The notes beneath the pieces were generated by a model that was given only the letters and a program-made list of their open reading frames with translations, was not told the DNA's origin and did not search any database. A program made the translations under genes and the position numbers. 64,000 nucleotides of DNA, taken from positions 11,314,001 through 11,378,000 of the forward strand of contig NC_087099.1 of NCBI RefSeq assembly GCF_963855985.1, given 5' to 3'. Origin of the DNA: Ostrinia nubilalis (lineage: Eukaryota > Arthropoda > Insecta > Lepidoptera > Crambidae). This document shows positions 37,000-48,800 of the stretch, piece after piece (the stretch's first letter is position 1; each line of letters opens with the position of its first letter).

Positions 37000-38266
37000 A
37001 AAACACCTCTACGGTAAGTAAAACATACTTACCTAATTAATTATCATAACACGATTACACTTTTTTCGTAAGATCGATCGTTATCACGAAATCTCACGAA
37101 AAAATTGTAACGCCACCATACCGATGGCATAGATGCGCATTACTTAATTAGATGAATCCCGGGTTCGATTCCCTGGTCAGATTAACTACGAGTACCCAAG
37201 TAGGTATTAGATAGGTAGGTCTGTTTACTGGTTCAAAAAAGTAGTAAAAAGCCCGTAAGCCGTTAGTCAACAACGTTAGGTGTTTACCGACGCTCCACTG
37301 GTTTCTGCACGTACTATCGGCAACAGTGTTAACTGCCCATTGCAGGTCATGTCGTCTCGTTCTATCGCAAAGAATAATCATTTGATGAGATCGAGAGCAA
37401 AAACGGAAATGGTGAGTTAATACTGTGGCCGGTGTACATTGCGGGTCGGCCATTAATCAGCACTGCGCCGGCGTGAAAATCGAATACACTATTGACTAAT
37501 AAAATAGATGATTAATCGGGAAAAAACATAACCCTCCTTCTAACGCAGTCGGGTAAAAAGCCGCTCGGCTTAGCGCACATGAACACTGGCCACTGAAGCC
37601 AAACAAGAACTAATGCCGGCCCGCTTATGTGTGTAGTAACCTTTACACATCAATAAACCGAAACAATCTAGCACAGAGTGAAACCTAAGAACATAGTCCT
37701 AATATAATGTGTAATGTTCCAATAGATTTCAAACTACCATACCGCAAGTATTACTTGCTTGTCTAATAAAAAAACGAAAATACAAACAATACACCCTTTT
37801 TCATATTTGATTCTTAATTTGCATCCAAGTGTCGTCCTCAACTAAAAATGGGATTCTACATTATCTAATTACTATATAAAATAAAAAAGATAGTGAAGAA
37901 TATTAATTTATTTATATTTTAAAGAGAAACTAAAATAATAGTTAAGCATAACACATATTAATAGTATAATTTGTGATCTTCCAAAATGAGAATTTACTTT
38001 TTAATTAACATCATCAATGAATGCAGGGTGCTCCCAGCTTTAAAATTAATAAATAAATTTAACACAACAGTATCATCAAAGTATGTGTAACATTTGGTAG
38101 GTACAACAAAATCTATGAACTCCATTCTGAGAATGAATATAACGTAGGTACACATTCATTTTCGACAAAGAATTATGTCTCTCATGTATAAATGTATGCT
38201 TCAGTCGTTTAACTTAAAATGATTTCAGTAAAAATGTTGTATATTCTTCTATTGTACCTATACTTG
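37000..38266. other. Intergenic DNA between pb and prefoldin 5
   Basis: Nothing coding could be supported. A short B-box-like GGGTTCGATTCC occurs near 37157 but without a tRNA fold. Confidence 0.45.
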
Positions 38267-38883
38267 GGGGTCGTTCAAGTATTACGTAAGCAGATTTCTT
38301 ACCATTTTTTACCTCCCCGCCCCCCTTGTCATCAAAAGTAAGCAAAGCACTTACCCCCTCCCCCTATGCTTACGTAAACATTTTTAGTTATAAATGTTTT
38401 TTATATTGTCATTTTTAAAATAGGAAAATTCATGAAAATATTAGGTTTAACTGATACACACAGAGTAAGGGACAAAAAAATATAATCAGAAATAAAGAAC
38501 ATAACAAACATAATTGCATCAATGCATCAACATAAACACAAATGATAACTTTCAATGCTTACAACACGCGCGCGGAAGGCCGCGTGTTTTGATGATATGC
38601 GGACTACGACTCTCCAATGGGCAATGTCAGCACGAGAGTTAATTATTAGACAAGTGAATAGCGCACGGTAATTTCCCTAATGTGCGGTAATTCCCCTAAT
38701 CAGTTCTCAAAGCGAGTGCCTAGCCTACGCATATGATATTTGCGGGAATCCCCGAAAAAACGTAAATAACTAACGATGACGTAATCATCATTTAGACCCC
38801 CCTACCCCCCATGTCATCCAAAATAAGCAAAACAGAGACCCCCCCACACCCCCTTGGTGCTTACGTAATACTTGAACGGCCCC
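38267..38883. mobile_element. 617-bp MITE with about 26-bp terminal inverted repeats
   Basis: The ends are GGGGTCGTTCAAGTATTACG on the left and the complement of GGGGCCGTTCAAGTATTACG on the right, both continuing TAAGCA, with one difference. Next to each end lie matching C-rich runs. TTG occurs on both outer flanks but is too short to be a secure duplication. No coding frame. It ends 65 bp beyond the prefoldin stop, so it probably overlaps that gene's 3' UTR. Confidence 0.75.
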
Positions 38884-38947
38884 TTGCATTCTTGGAGTAA
38901 ATTTGTATTAAAGCAAGCAGTTCGTGAACACAGATGCGAGCCAAGTG

Positions 38948-39812
38948 TTATGAAGCTGCCTTCTGGGCCTGCGCTTGCGCCTGCAGTTTCATTTCCATCA
39001 TCATGCAGATAGCTTCCCTGGCCTTTGACTTTTCTGTGCCTAACTGTTGGATCTTTTCCATTTGTTCTGTTACAAACTGGACTTTCCTTTTGAAATAGTC
39101 TTTGCCTCCTTCAATATCCTGAAAAAGAGAAGTAAGGTTTTATAAAAAAAAACTGTAAACAGCATTGTTTATATTGCTTGTCAAAATCATAAATTAGGGA
39201 TGCAAGATAGTTTTAGGGCAATCTTTTAACAGTGTTCAAAGTTAAAACAGCAAGTAAAATGCTCTTTCTGAAAGAGAATAGCTCTATAACAATAAGAAGT
39301 AGTAAGAGTGCATCTCACTTAACACCAGGTGTGATTGCAGTCAAATACCTGCCTTGTCATGCATAACAAAAAAAGAATTGATATTAGACTGCCAATACTT
39401 ACTTTCTGAGCATAATAGCCTGTGCCAATGTCAATGATAACATGTTCCGTGTCTGTAATTACTCCAGGGACATACATGGATCCAGTTAAAGGTACCAGAA
39501 CAGTCTTGCCCTTGGTTTGTGGTGTCAATTTCTCGACACTCTCTCCTGATTCCACAAATTTACTCTGTGCTATTTTTAGTGTTTGAAGAGAATCTTGAAA
39601 TACATTTAATTCCTGAAATAAGAATAAGAGATTAGAAGCTATACTTCTTAAGTCATTCTTAATATCTAGTATGTAAGCTTATAGATCTAAGAATCGCTCA
39701 AGAAACTCACCTGATCCAATTGCTGCTTCAACTGACCCAGCTGGTGAAGATTTAGCTTCGACAAATCAATTTGGTGCATCCCAGGAGCAGGCGCCATTGA
39801 CACAGTAGCCAT
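38948..39812 (-). CDS. PFDN5: Prefoldin subunit 5
   Basis: An alpha-class subunit of the hexameric prefoldin chaperone, which hands unfolded actin and tubulin to the CCT chaperonin in the cytosol. Three exons: 39711-39812, 39403-39612 and 38948-39118 (minus strand), all with GT/AG borders and in frame, giving 160 residues, a normal length. The protein starts MATVSMAPAPGMHQIDLSKL. The first helix (about residues 17-60, LNLHQLGQLKQQLDQ) and last helix (about 108-150) are the coiled-coil arms. The middle holds the beta-hairpin core VLVPLTGSMYVPG and TGYYAQK typical of the subunit. It ends in an Ala/Gln-rich tail. It is transcribed toward pb, with the MITE at 38267-38883 just downstream. Confidence is high because both the sequence and the exon phases agree. 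Confidence 0.95.
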
Positions 39813-40266
39813 TTTTCGTGAAATAAATTCAATTCTTACTCAAAATTGAAATTTAAGATTACTTTTAGAAGAAAATTGGCATAATAGATGTTATTGGAAT
39901 TAAACAATTCCTAACCTCAAAAAACACCGCCCGAGCCCGACAATCCCGATTTGTCATTGGTTTGGAAAAAATAATCGATAACGTTACCGTTAAAATATAA
40001 TTCATGCCAGTACATCGGGCACTAAGCTAAAACGAAAAAGCAAATACTGGAGCTACATACAAGCTGATTATAATTTAATTATGTTTTACTACGTAAGTTA
40101 CAGTTAGAAAATCGAAATATAAACCATTTTAAACCCAGCAAACTTTAACCATTAATCTGTGCATGACAATGCGTTGTTTAATCTGTAACTTGACCAACTG
40201 TCAAAATGAAAAAAAAATACCGCAAAATAGTGTTGTTTGTAAGTCTAGTTCGCATGAAATCGATAT
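39813..40266. other. Upstream region of prefoldin 5
   Basis: Short upstream DNA of the minus-strand prefoldin gene. No TATA box is evident, as expected for a housekeeping promoter. Nothing else could be supported. Confidence 0.4.
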
Positions 40267-42110
40267 AAGGTGAGGGGGGCAAAGTGCGCCATACTTTTTG
40301 CATAGTTGACTTTAGTGCAATATAACTCGTGTTACTTAAGTTCACGAATGACACTTGTCGTACCAAAAGGATCTGTGATGTTTTACAACTACAACAAATT
40401 TCGTGCCATTGGAATCTGAACAGTAAAACAATGAATTTTAGCACAAAATTATAAAACATGAACCCTAGGCGCACTTTACCGACAAATCGGGGAAGTGCGC
40501 CTGGTATTAACAAAACGCAATAATAAAGCATTAGAATAAAAACAGACATATATTATTATAAGAAAACAAGCAACGAAACGCATAACACTTTCTTTTTTTT
40601 TATAGCCACGTTCTAGAAGAATCTATGGATTTTAAACCAAATTTCGGCTAAGTGCGCCATACTATCTTAAATCAGGGGATATAAACCTTTTTTCTTAATA
40701 TTGATAATCGAGTGTCAAGTAGTTCATAGTTAACTACGGAAGTTCATAGATCATAGTTAAAGTTCATAGTTTACTACGGAACCTTAAAAAGGATTTAAAA
40801 TCAGTTAAATATTAAGTATAATAAGTATTTATTATAAATTCTTAACAATAAGTACTAGGTGACGAAAACAAAAAAAAACATCTTCTAAAAATTAGTTGTA
40901 AAAAATAATCAAAAGTTTTTCGACCTATGTTCCTTGGGGAAAGTTGAAGTACTACTGAAGAAAAATTAGCCTGCCGCGGGAAAACAACCATTAAAATTTC
41001 ACGTTGTATTTTGGTGGTTAAGGTCTGACACTCGGCGGATGACATTAGGATTTGAAGTAATTTCAACAATAGCACACACTTCTTATCGGATCAAGAATTA
41101 GAAAATTACAGTGGATTATAGAAACAAAAATACATAAAAGGGCCAGTCATGTACAAAAAATACAATAATGTAACCCAAGGGGTAAAAAATTTTTGTGGCG
41201 AACTACTGGACCGATTAAAAAAAACACCATTAGAATGCTACACTATCCTTGACTAGCATAGGCTACTTATATCTTATTTAAAAATAAAATAGAGATCCCT
41301 ACGAAAATACAATAATGTAAACCCAAGGTGAAAAAATAGCCATAAAATGTCTGTCATCGCATGTGCTGCGGAAAATATATTAGGCGTGAATCAGTCGGTG
41401 AGTTGGCGGGTAAGTTGGCGTTGCAGGTGAGTTGGCGTGGCGGGTATGTTGGCGGGTGGGCTGGCGTGGCGGGTAAATTTTGGTGGATAAGTTGGTGGGT
41501 AAGTTGACGGGTGGTGAGTAATGTCTACCCTTGCGAAACCGGGCGGGACGGGTCACTTGTCACTAATAAACGTGTATAATTTGAAATTCAGTTGCAAGAT
41601 TAGACCCAACCATATAAACAAGTTAAATAAAAGCTTATAAAAAAGACACGTTTTAAAAGGTTGGTAACCTCTGGATTGCGGCGAAGTGCGCCATATCAAA
41701 AGTCAGTATGGCGCGCTTTCCCGACTATGCGAATTTAAGGTTAGAATATTTAACTTGCAATAAATATATAAATTTTACTAGATAGGAGTTATATAAAGTC
41801 AGAATCTTAAAGCAAAATATTTAAATTGTGCACTTATCTCACTCGTATGTTGGTAAACACTCAATTTCTTGAGATTTAGGACGATGATCACCACATGGTC
41901 ATCTCTCCTAAACACTTTGAATGACAGTGAAAATAAAATAGCGCGTGTCTCAAACTCACATGACTAGAGCCAGCTGTGACTATCACCAAGAACTATAATT
42001 TAGTTTGTAGCATCGATGTAAGGTGTCACTACTAGTATCCAGTCGGTAGTTTTCGAGATATTTGTGGTAGGCGCACTTGCTCAGTAGGCGCACTTTGCCA
42101 CCTTCACCTT
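40267..42110. mobile_element. 1.84-kb inverted-repeat element with repeated AAGTGCGCC motifs
   Basis: The left end AAGGTGAGGGGGGCAAAGTG and the complement of the right end (AAGGTGAAGGTGGCAAAGTG) match over about 24 bp with two differences. The motif AAGTGCGCC or its complement occurs inside repeatedly, for example near 40280, 40493, 40650, 41683, 42070 and 42087. This looks like subterminal transposase-binding sites, which is inference. A degenerate GTGAGTTGGCGGG minisatellite lies at 41395-41520. No transposase frame is seen. The target duplication is unclear. Confidence 0.7.
41395..41520. repeat. Degenerate GTGAGTTGGCGGG minisatellite
   Basis: Roughly ten imperfect units built on GAGTTGGCG and GGCGGGTAAGTTG. 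It lies inside the element at 40267-42110. Confidence 0.7.
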
Positions 42111-42613
42111 AAATTGATGTTCGCTCAATTAATATGTGTCCACACATTCCTATTTCAAGAATATTATGTAAAAGGAACCGAAGACGCGTTAATCTCCAAC
42201 CAAGCAACCCCACCTTCAAGTATTATTACTTATTTCTTTTTAATAATGTAGCTTGACTTTTCGATTTATTGACCGCCAAATAAACAAGGTTGTTAAAAAT
42301 ATCACCTTTTATACAAAACAATAAATTGGATTCTAACTTCAGAATTTAAAAAAATTCAATTTCAAAAATCGATGGAAAATAGGTACTTATTGTCATTCTC
42401 AATTATGTATAAAAAATCGTATTGTTATAACTTGTAACAGTTGTTGTAACCTTACGTCCTGTGCGTGGCTGACTGAAATGATGATGATGACATGTAACAT
42501 TCCAGAACCTTAAAATTTCAAATCACTTAACAACTTCAAAAAATCAAATCAAAATATACAATAGTATAGTAATGTCGCCAAAAATTCACAATTTTGCCTT
42601 GACAATCCCCGTC

Positions 42614-42707
42614 AACGGGGATTAGTGAACTACTTGTTCATTATTACAATAATAAAATAATAATACAATAATAACAATAGTGAACAAATAGTTCACTAAT
42701 CCCCGTT
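42614..42707. repeat. 27-bp inverted repeat with AT-rich loop
   Basis: The arms 42614-42640 and 42681-42707 are complementary with one mismatch (left arm begins AACGGGGATTAGTGAAC). The 40-base loop is a run of AATAATA units. It could be a minimal MITE or a structured transcript. Confidence 0.75.
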
Positions 42708-42715
42708 AACACCAA

Positions 42716-44150
42716 TTGGAGCTTATAATGGGGAATAATGAACTAAAAAATTCCCCATTACGTTAAAAATAAAGTCCTAATATAACGTTCATTTGACTAT
42801 ACGCCGAATTGAAATTGTTCTTTTATAATTTCCTAGGCCATTTTAAGCTACGGAAAACAAGGAAATTAGGGCCAAAGAAATTCGATTTATGCCTAAAAGA
42901 CACCACAGACAAAATCATATTTACCCTATGCATTTACTATTTAAACCTTAGGTTTACCGCTACAAACGCTACATTTGTGTAAATAATCAATAAAATTAAT
43001 CCATTGTTTAGCTGCAAAAAACCGTCCAAAGAAATTGAATTTTCAGTAAACAAAAACCCAAGGAGGGAAACTGATCAACGACGTACTGTCCTGCCTCGAC
43101 GGCCTCTTGGGACGAAATCAAAGAATACTCATACTCCAAGAGCCGTGTGTAGCGGTGCAGTGCGTTACATTCTAAGTTTTTTCGTTTCTTTACTACAATG
43201 GTCGATAAGAAGACCCAGGGAAATTATACTTTTGACGCGGACAAGAACTTAAATTCACTTTATTTCCTTCCTTTAAGTATTTGACATTTAAAGTTTTTAT
43301 TTTCCGATAGCCAAACGTTTCTCATAATTATGTAAAAAAAGAGTGCTATTAGAATGAAATTATGCTTCAATTTGTATTTTGTTATAATGTGCCTTCATTT
43401 TGGCAAACAACAGTAATGGAGATAACAAGGAAATTAGACGAACTACTTTTGATTAAGTTTTTCTACGGTTTTATTTGTAGTTTCTGCTATTGTAATAGCA
43501 AAAACAAATAAAACTTTTGATGAACTTTCCTATTTAAATGTATACTTAAAGATATAAAAATATATGACGTGTTCGCCTGCCTAGACACAGAAAATTTCCT
43601 GTTTCGGCGAAATACCCAATAATCCATGACTATGTGGGATATGATGCTCAACCACAATAAGGAAGCTAGATGTTAGTGCTTCCTTCCGAGCGGGTGTTAT
43701 GCTCGGGGACCAAGGTCCAATTTACACCATCTTGGTTTGTCTATATATACTTTGGCAGGATCTAAAACTCCGTCACCGCGATGCAGGTTTGTATGAGCGG
43801 CGGAGTGTGCCATAGTGAAGTAGTGACAACTACAATAATTTTTATCGATCAAATCTATGAAGTGTAGTGTGTACATTAACCTTAATCGATTAATTCCATT
43901 TCTAATTTACATTACTATAACTCTTTCATCGGTTGATCTACATCACTATAAAATAAAATTCATTGCAGTCAGATTCAGAGGGCAATAAAGTGATTTGTAG
44001 GTTGCCTTTCCTGTTATTTATTACCATTGTGAAACGTAATTAGTGTGAATTATTTAAAAGCAGTTTAATAATACGTTTGTGACGATACAAAACTTTGAAA
44101 AACAAAGTTTCAAAAACCGTACCATAGGTAACCTAACCTCTCATCTGAAA
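42716..44150. other. Upstream region of glutaredoxin 3
   Basis: No exon could be supported. The frame at 43004-43252 is not recognisable. The last few hundred bases probably include the glutaredoxin promoter and 5' UTR; no TATA box with an initiator at standard spacing was found. Confidence 0.4.
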
Positions 44151-45173
44151 ATGTCTGTGGCTACAATAAGTTCTAATGAAAATTTTGTGAATTTTACAAA
44201 GTAAGTGCAGTGAAACTGGTTATTAACTTATGTACAATTAAAGCAGTATACGATTATTTTATTTCACTGAGGAATAAGTGATTACATTGGATGTTTTGAG
44301 ATTGTTTCAAGTTTGTAACCATAGTTATAATAAGCATTATCTTGTAGGTCTCCATCCTTGACCGTAGTACATTTCGCTGCTACATGGGCCGACCAGTGTG
44401 GTCAAGTAACAGAGGTGCTTAACGAACTATCAAAGGTGCCTGAAGTTCAAAACAGTGGGAGCAAATTCGCTGTATGTGATGCTGAAAATCTGTCTGAAAT
44501 CTCATTGCAATATAAGGTAATAAAACATCACTCATATTTCAATGATCAAAGTTATTGAGACTTGATGTTAGTAATAATTTTATTAATTTGCAGGTTGACT
44601 CTGTACCGACTGTAATTTTATTCAAGAACGGACAACAAGTTGACAGAATTGACGGAGCTGATGCTGCCCAAATTACTTCCAAAGTTAAAAAACACAGCCT
44701 TGGCAAAGGAGCAGCCCCTCAGGCAGCACCACAGAAATTGGAGGATAGATTGAAAGCTCTCATAAATAAACACAATGTCATGGTCTTCATGAAGGGCACA
44801 AGGGATGCACCACGATGTGGATTTAGTAGAACTCTCATTCAAATATTAAACGGCTCAGGGTAAGTAAAACTTGAGAAAGAAGAAACTATTAGTATAAGGG
44901 GAATAAAATATATTATTGGCTTTAAATAATTTGTCTAATTATAAACTTTATAATTAATACTGTAAATGTTATTATTAAAACATTGTGTTTTGCAGGGTTC
45001 AGTATGACACCTTCGATATTCTTACTGATGAAGAAGTACGCCAAGGGCTGAAAGAATACTCAGATTGGCCCACATACCCCCAGTTATATGTAAAAGGTGA
45101 ACTAGTTGGTGGACTAGATATTATTAAAGAGCTACAAGCAAACGGTGAACTAGAATCTACACTTAATGCTTAA
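44151..45173 (+). CDS. GLRX3: Glutaredoxin 3 (PICOT/Grx3), thioredoxin-like plus monothiol glutaredoxin domain
   Basis: A cytosolic protein that binds and traffics [2Fe-2S] clusters, usually with BolA2. Four exons, 44151-44200, 44348-44516, 44594-44859 and 44996-45173, join in frame with GT/AG borders to give 220 residues. Residues about 1-110 form a thioredoxin-like domain ([12 protein letters not shown], then [14 protein letters not shown]) with a single Cys where thioredoxins have CGPC. Residues about 120-215 form a monothiol glutaredoxin domain with the CGFS site in PRCGFSRTL and with [19 protein letters not shown]. Vertebrate forms have two glutaredoxin domains; insect forms have one, as here. 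The start ATG is chosen because MSVATIS leads straight into the domain. An AATAAA lies 31 bases after the stop (45204-45209). Golgin-45 follows in the same direction about 580 bp on. Confidence 0.95.
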
Positions 45174-45752
45174 TTAGTGAACTAGATGGTTTTTATTTAT
45201 TTAAATAAATTTTTGGGGTCTTTTTAATGTTGTTTTTCTAGATAATTATTCTAAAACTAGAAACATTCACTCAAGATTTGACCCGTTAGATAATAACAAT
45301 GCTGATGTTTGTAATATATGCGATGTGAGTCGTCGTTTATAAATATCTTTCTTATCTTGGTAGATAAGGTGACAATCAAGAAATACTAATACCTTATTGA
45401 TTGGAACAAATGAGAAAAGCATAGCTGCAGGAATAAGCTTGAATTAAATTTTATTTGATAATAAATAACATATTATTATCATCAATTTAGATTTAAATGT
45501 GAATAAAACCTTAATTTATTTGTAGAAAAGAAGATTGGCTATTAAAGGGGTATTAATTAAATGTTATTTTTAACGTTATTCGTTATTTATTTTCAAAAAA
45601 TATGAACTGAACGCACTTTTACTTGACAATCGCGTGACATTGACAGTCAGCTGTGTTGTGACGACGACTGTCATTGTCTGCATAAAATTCGTCAACAAAA
45701 TTCGTAAAATTTAATAATTTGTTTATATTTTCGTTTCCAAAGAATTATCGAC
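45174..45752. other. Glutaredoxin 3 terminator region and golgin-45 upstream DNA
   Basis: Contains the AATAAA at 45204-45209 and then AT-rich spacer. The golgin-45 promoter presumably lies in the last 150 bases, but no named motif is clear. Confidence 0.5.
45204..45209 (+). terminator. Poly(A) signal of glutaredoxin 3
   Basis: AATAAA 31 bases past the stop codon, with a GGGGTC-T-rich stretch shortly downstream. Confidence 0.6.
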
Positions 45753-47920
45753 ATGGAGAAGATTACACCTTTTAATCCTAGTAAGTACATACAGCATTTA
45801 TCAAATTAATTACACAGAACATTGAGATTTTTAAAATCATTTCTTAATGTGAAACCCTTTCACCCATGCAGAAATAATGAGCAAAGCTAGAACTGCTGGC
45901 GATGGCATGGAATCCGACGAGTCGACTTCCGAGTCAGGGTCGAAAACTGTAACGAAAACGAACGTTAGTTCAGGGAGCAAGGCTGCCGCCCCCTTATCGG
46001 GGCGTCTTATTCAGGTTTATCCCACAAATGTAATTAAAGCTGAAAAGAAGTCTCATATTCATTCCAAAAGCCCTAAATTCGTCCCTTATGAACCGTATGC
46101 CGCTGCCGTAAAGCCGATCACCCCGCAATCCGTAACGAAAGGAACCAAGAAATCTAGAAATAACATGGACATCAACATGCTGATATCTCAGATGTCTCAA
46201 ATGAAAACTGACTTAAACGAATTTAAACCTCGACCCAAACTCCCATCCACTGGCGAGAAGTCAGTAACAGAAGCAAACACAACATGCCCAGAAAAGGAAG
46301 AAATGCAAAAGAAAATAAGTGAACTTATGGCAGAAAACGAGTCACTGAGCGACCAGTTGAAACAACAAGTACAGGTATAATTTTATTATATTAATTATCT
46401 TTTTCATAAAACCTGATTCTAGTTTTTTACATTATTCTTTGATCACAATGTTGTTTTGAAAGTTAAAAATTCTTTATTCTATTTAAGAATTATCTTTTAA
46501 ATAATGGACTTTTTATAGGTGAATAAAGAACTGAAGACAATGTTAGTGGCTTCCATGGGGGAGGACCTTGAAACACAAGTTCACACTCTGAACGAAGATA
46601 AGAAGCACCTGGCAAACGCACTGATCAACTCTGCTCAACATCTTTCTACACACCAGGTATTTCTTTTTTTCAATTTAACAGTTGAGTGATTTTTTTATAT
46701 TACCTGTATTTATTGTATTAATGACTGTTTCTAGGAACAAACTGAGTGGTTAGCTGGGCAGTGTGAAGTATGGAGGAGTAAATTTCTTGCAAGCAGGTAA
46801 TTGAGATTCAGGTCTACTTGGCTTTATATTATACCTACGAGTATGTGTTTTGTAATTTAGATTCACCCAGGTATTTCTTGGCTCATACGATTATCTGTTT
46901 TGTGTCTTAACTATAAGATTTTATTTATTTGCTTTAAGTGATTTCCAACGTCTGAAAAAAGATGAAATCAAGCTTTTATTAAATCTATTTTTTATTGCAG
47001 TTTGATGGTGGAAGAATTAGCAAACTGCAAGAAGATTTTGAACGAGAAATGTGAGAGATTGCAGCAGTCAATCAAGCAGCTGCTCGATGAGAGATGCAGG
47101 GCCAGAGACATGATGATGTGCACGTACACCAACTTGTACAGTCTCCACGAGAAGTTCCTCGAAAATATAGCCATCTCAGAGTATATGGGATCCAATAAGC
47201 TGTACAATCGTCCCATCGGCAACTTAAACTTCAATGCTACTATGCCTCACACTACAAATATTTTGGACATGTCATCAGTAAACTTGAAACTGTCTGAAAA
47301 CATAAGCAATTCTGTAGAAAAACAGGATATTACTCATCTCAACAGTTTACCAACCATAACAGAAGGAGAAAAGAATGCTGAACATGTAAGTATTCTATAA
47401 ACAAATTATTAAATTAATTTCTGAATTATTCAATCAATTTTGATCTGGGAATGAAAACAGTTTTAACTAAGTATTATTTATATTTTACTAGCTTGTACCC
47501 GCGGTTCCACCCGCGTGAAATTTAGTTTGTCATATATCGTCATAAATTCCTATATGTTATTCTGCGTTATAAACAATAATACTGTAAAGTTTCATCAAAA
47601 TCCGTTCAGTAGTTTTTGCGTGAAAGAGTAACAAACATGTTAACATCCAGACATCCATACAAACTCTCATTTATAATATTAGTAGGATTTCAGTCTGAGG
47701 TATGAATAATGTTTCTTCATAGTTTATAACTATCTTGACAGGATACTTAAAACAAAAACATATTCCTGTTCTCCAGGTGATGGCGATGCCACTAAACGTG
47801 AAGAAACTGAACGATGCTCCGCTACACGCGCTTGTTCACCACGCCTACAGCAGCAGTGGTAGCACAGCGAGACCCGTGGCTTCGTGCGTCCACTGCACTG
47901 GGCGAGTTCAATTGCTTTAA
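45753..47920 (+). CDS. BLZF1: Golgin-45 (BLZF1), Golgi coiled-coil protein
   Basis: A Golgi matrix protein; in animals golgin-45 binds GRASP55 and Rab2 and supports cisternal structure. Six exons (45753-45780, 45872-46374, 46519-46656, 46735-46796, 47001-47385, 47777-47920) join in frame to 419 residues, close to the roughly 400 of the human protein. Family landmarks are AGDGMESDE near the start, the coiled coil from about residue 150, NKELKTMLVASMGEDLE, the highly conserved QCEVWRSKFLAS followed by MVEELAN, and the C-terminal CVHCTGRVQLL tail. In the human protein the equivalent Cys-x-x-Cys end contacts the GRASP55 PDZ domain. The start is the first ATG of a short 5' exon (MEKITPFNP). Intron 5 holds a Helitron-like repeat. 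The terminal exon is repeated downstream (see separate entry). Identity rests on several separate motif matches. Confidence 0.92.
47489..47691 (-). mobile_element. Helitron-like repeat in golgin-45 intron 5
   Basis: Starts CTAGCTTGTACCCGCGG on the plus strand, the mirror of a Helitron 3' end, and ends TTTATAATATTAGTAGGA, which mirrors the start of the copy near 50107. It includes TCAAAATCCGTTCAGTAGTT, a common lepidopteran repeat phrase. Non-coding. Confidence 0.6.
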
Positions 47921-47972
47921 ACCATGGCTACCATATTTTGAACTGTACTGCCTTGTTATAAGGATGAGAAGC

Positions 47973-47978
47973 AATAAA
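47973..47978 (+). terminator. Poly(A) signal of golgin-45
   Basis: AATAAA 53 bases after the stop. Equivalent hexamers follow in the downstream duplicate units, so transcript ends may vary. Confidence 0.5.
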
Positions 47979-48526
47979 ATGACAACTGGCTAAACTGAAC
48001 GAAGCTGCAACTCCAGCGCATAACGCTATAGCAGCAACGGTAGTACAGCGAGACCCGTGGCTTCGTGCGTCCACTGCACTGGGCGAGTTCAATTGCTTTA
48101 AACTATGACCACCATATTTTGAACTGTACTGCCTTGTCTCCTTAAGGTTGAGAAGCAATAAAAAATGACAGATAAGTCCATTTGCTTTAAACCCTTATAC
48201 TTGGACATAATAGCTACCGTATTTTGAGTTGTACTGCCTGGTCTTAAGATTGAGAAGCCATTGGATAAACTGAACGAAGCTGCAACTCCCGAGCATAACG
48301 CCTACAGCAGCAGCGGTAGTACAGCGAGACCCGTGGCTTCGTGCGTCCACTGCACTGGGCGAGTCCAATTGCTTTAAACTATGACCACCGTAATTTGAAC
48401 TGTACTGCCTTGTTATAAGGATGAGAAACAATAAAATGATATAAGGATGAGAAGCAATATAATGACAACTGGCTAAACTGAACGAAGCTATGAATGGAGG
48501 AATTCCGTACATCATTCTACATATAG

Positions 48527-48714
48527 CAGGGTTGGCCAACTTGATTAGACATAAGATCTACGGTTTACTTACGAAACCCTGGGCGATCTACCACTTACAT
48601 ACTTCTTGAAATCTTAAATGAAACCGCATAGTTTAGTACACAATCATGTAGTATTTTTTGCCTTGCCACGATCGATTGGACTAATAGTCGCGATCGACCG
48701 GTTGGCCACCCCTG
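48527..48714. mobile_element. hAT-type MITE (188 bp)
   Basis: The ends are CAGGGTTGGCCAAC and the complement of GGTTGGCCACCCCTG, a known hAT terminal style. Flanking octamers ACATATAG and TTCTATAG share the last five bases and may be a decayed 8-bp duplication. It interrupts the fourth golgin-45 exon copy. Confidence 0.7.
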
Positions 48715-48800
48715 TTCTATAGCAATAGCACTGGACGAGTCCAGCTGCTTTAAACCTTTGTAACTGCCACCGAATCTTGAACCTTACTACCTTGTCTTTG

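Larger units (their letters stand above)
47809..48790 (+). repeat. Tandem copies of the golgin-45 terminal exon and 3' UTR
   Basis: The real exon end and early UTR (about 47809-47985) recur at about 47991-48175 and 48264-48430, with a fourth copy beginning near 48474. The fourth is split by a MITE and resumes at about 48723-48800. Copies two and three keep the bases for RPVASCVHCTGRVQLL and the stop, followed by TTTGAACTGTACTGCCTTG. Copy two has a one-base deletion upstream of that, in the stretch encoding the serine run. AATAAA follows the first two copies (first at 47973-47978). Confidence 0.85.

Noticed and set aside
37129..37190. Possible tRNA gene (GGGTTCGATTCC)
   Set aside because: A B-box-like word is present, but I could not draw the acceptor, D and anticodon stems around it; at most a SINE relic.
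48195..48539. Minus-strand frame of 114 codons downstream of golgin-45
   Set aside because: It is the antisense of the tandem golgin-45 exon copies; a similar antisense frame occurs in the previous copy.
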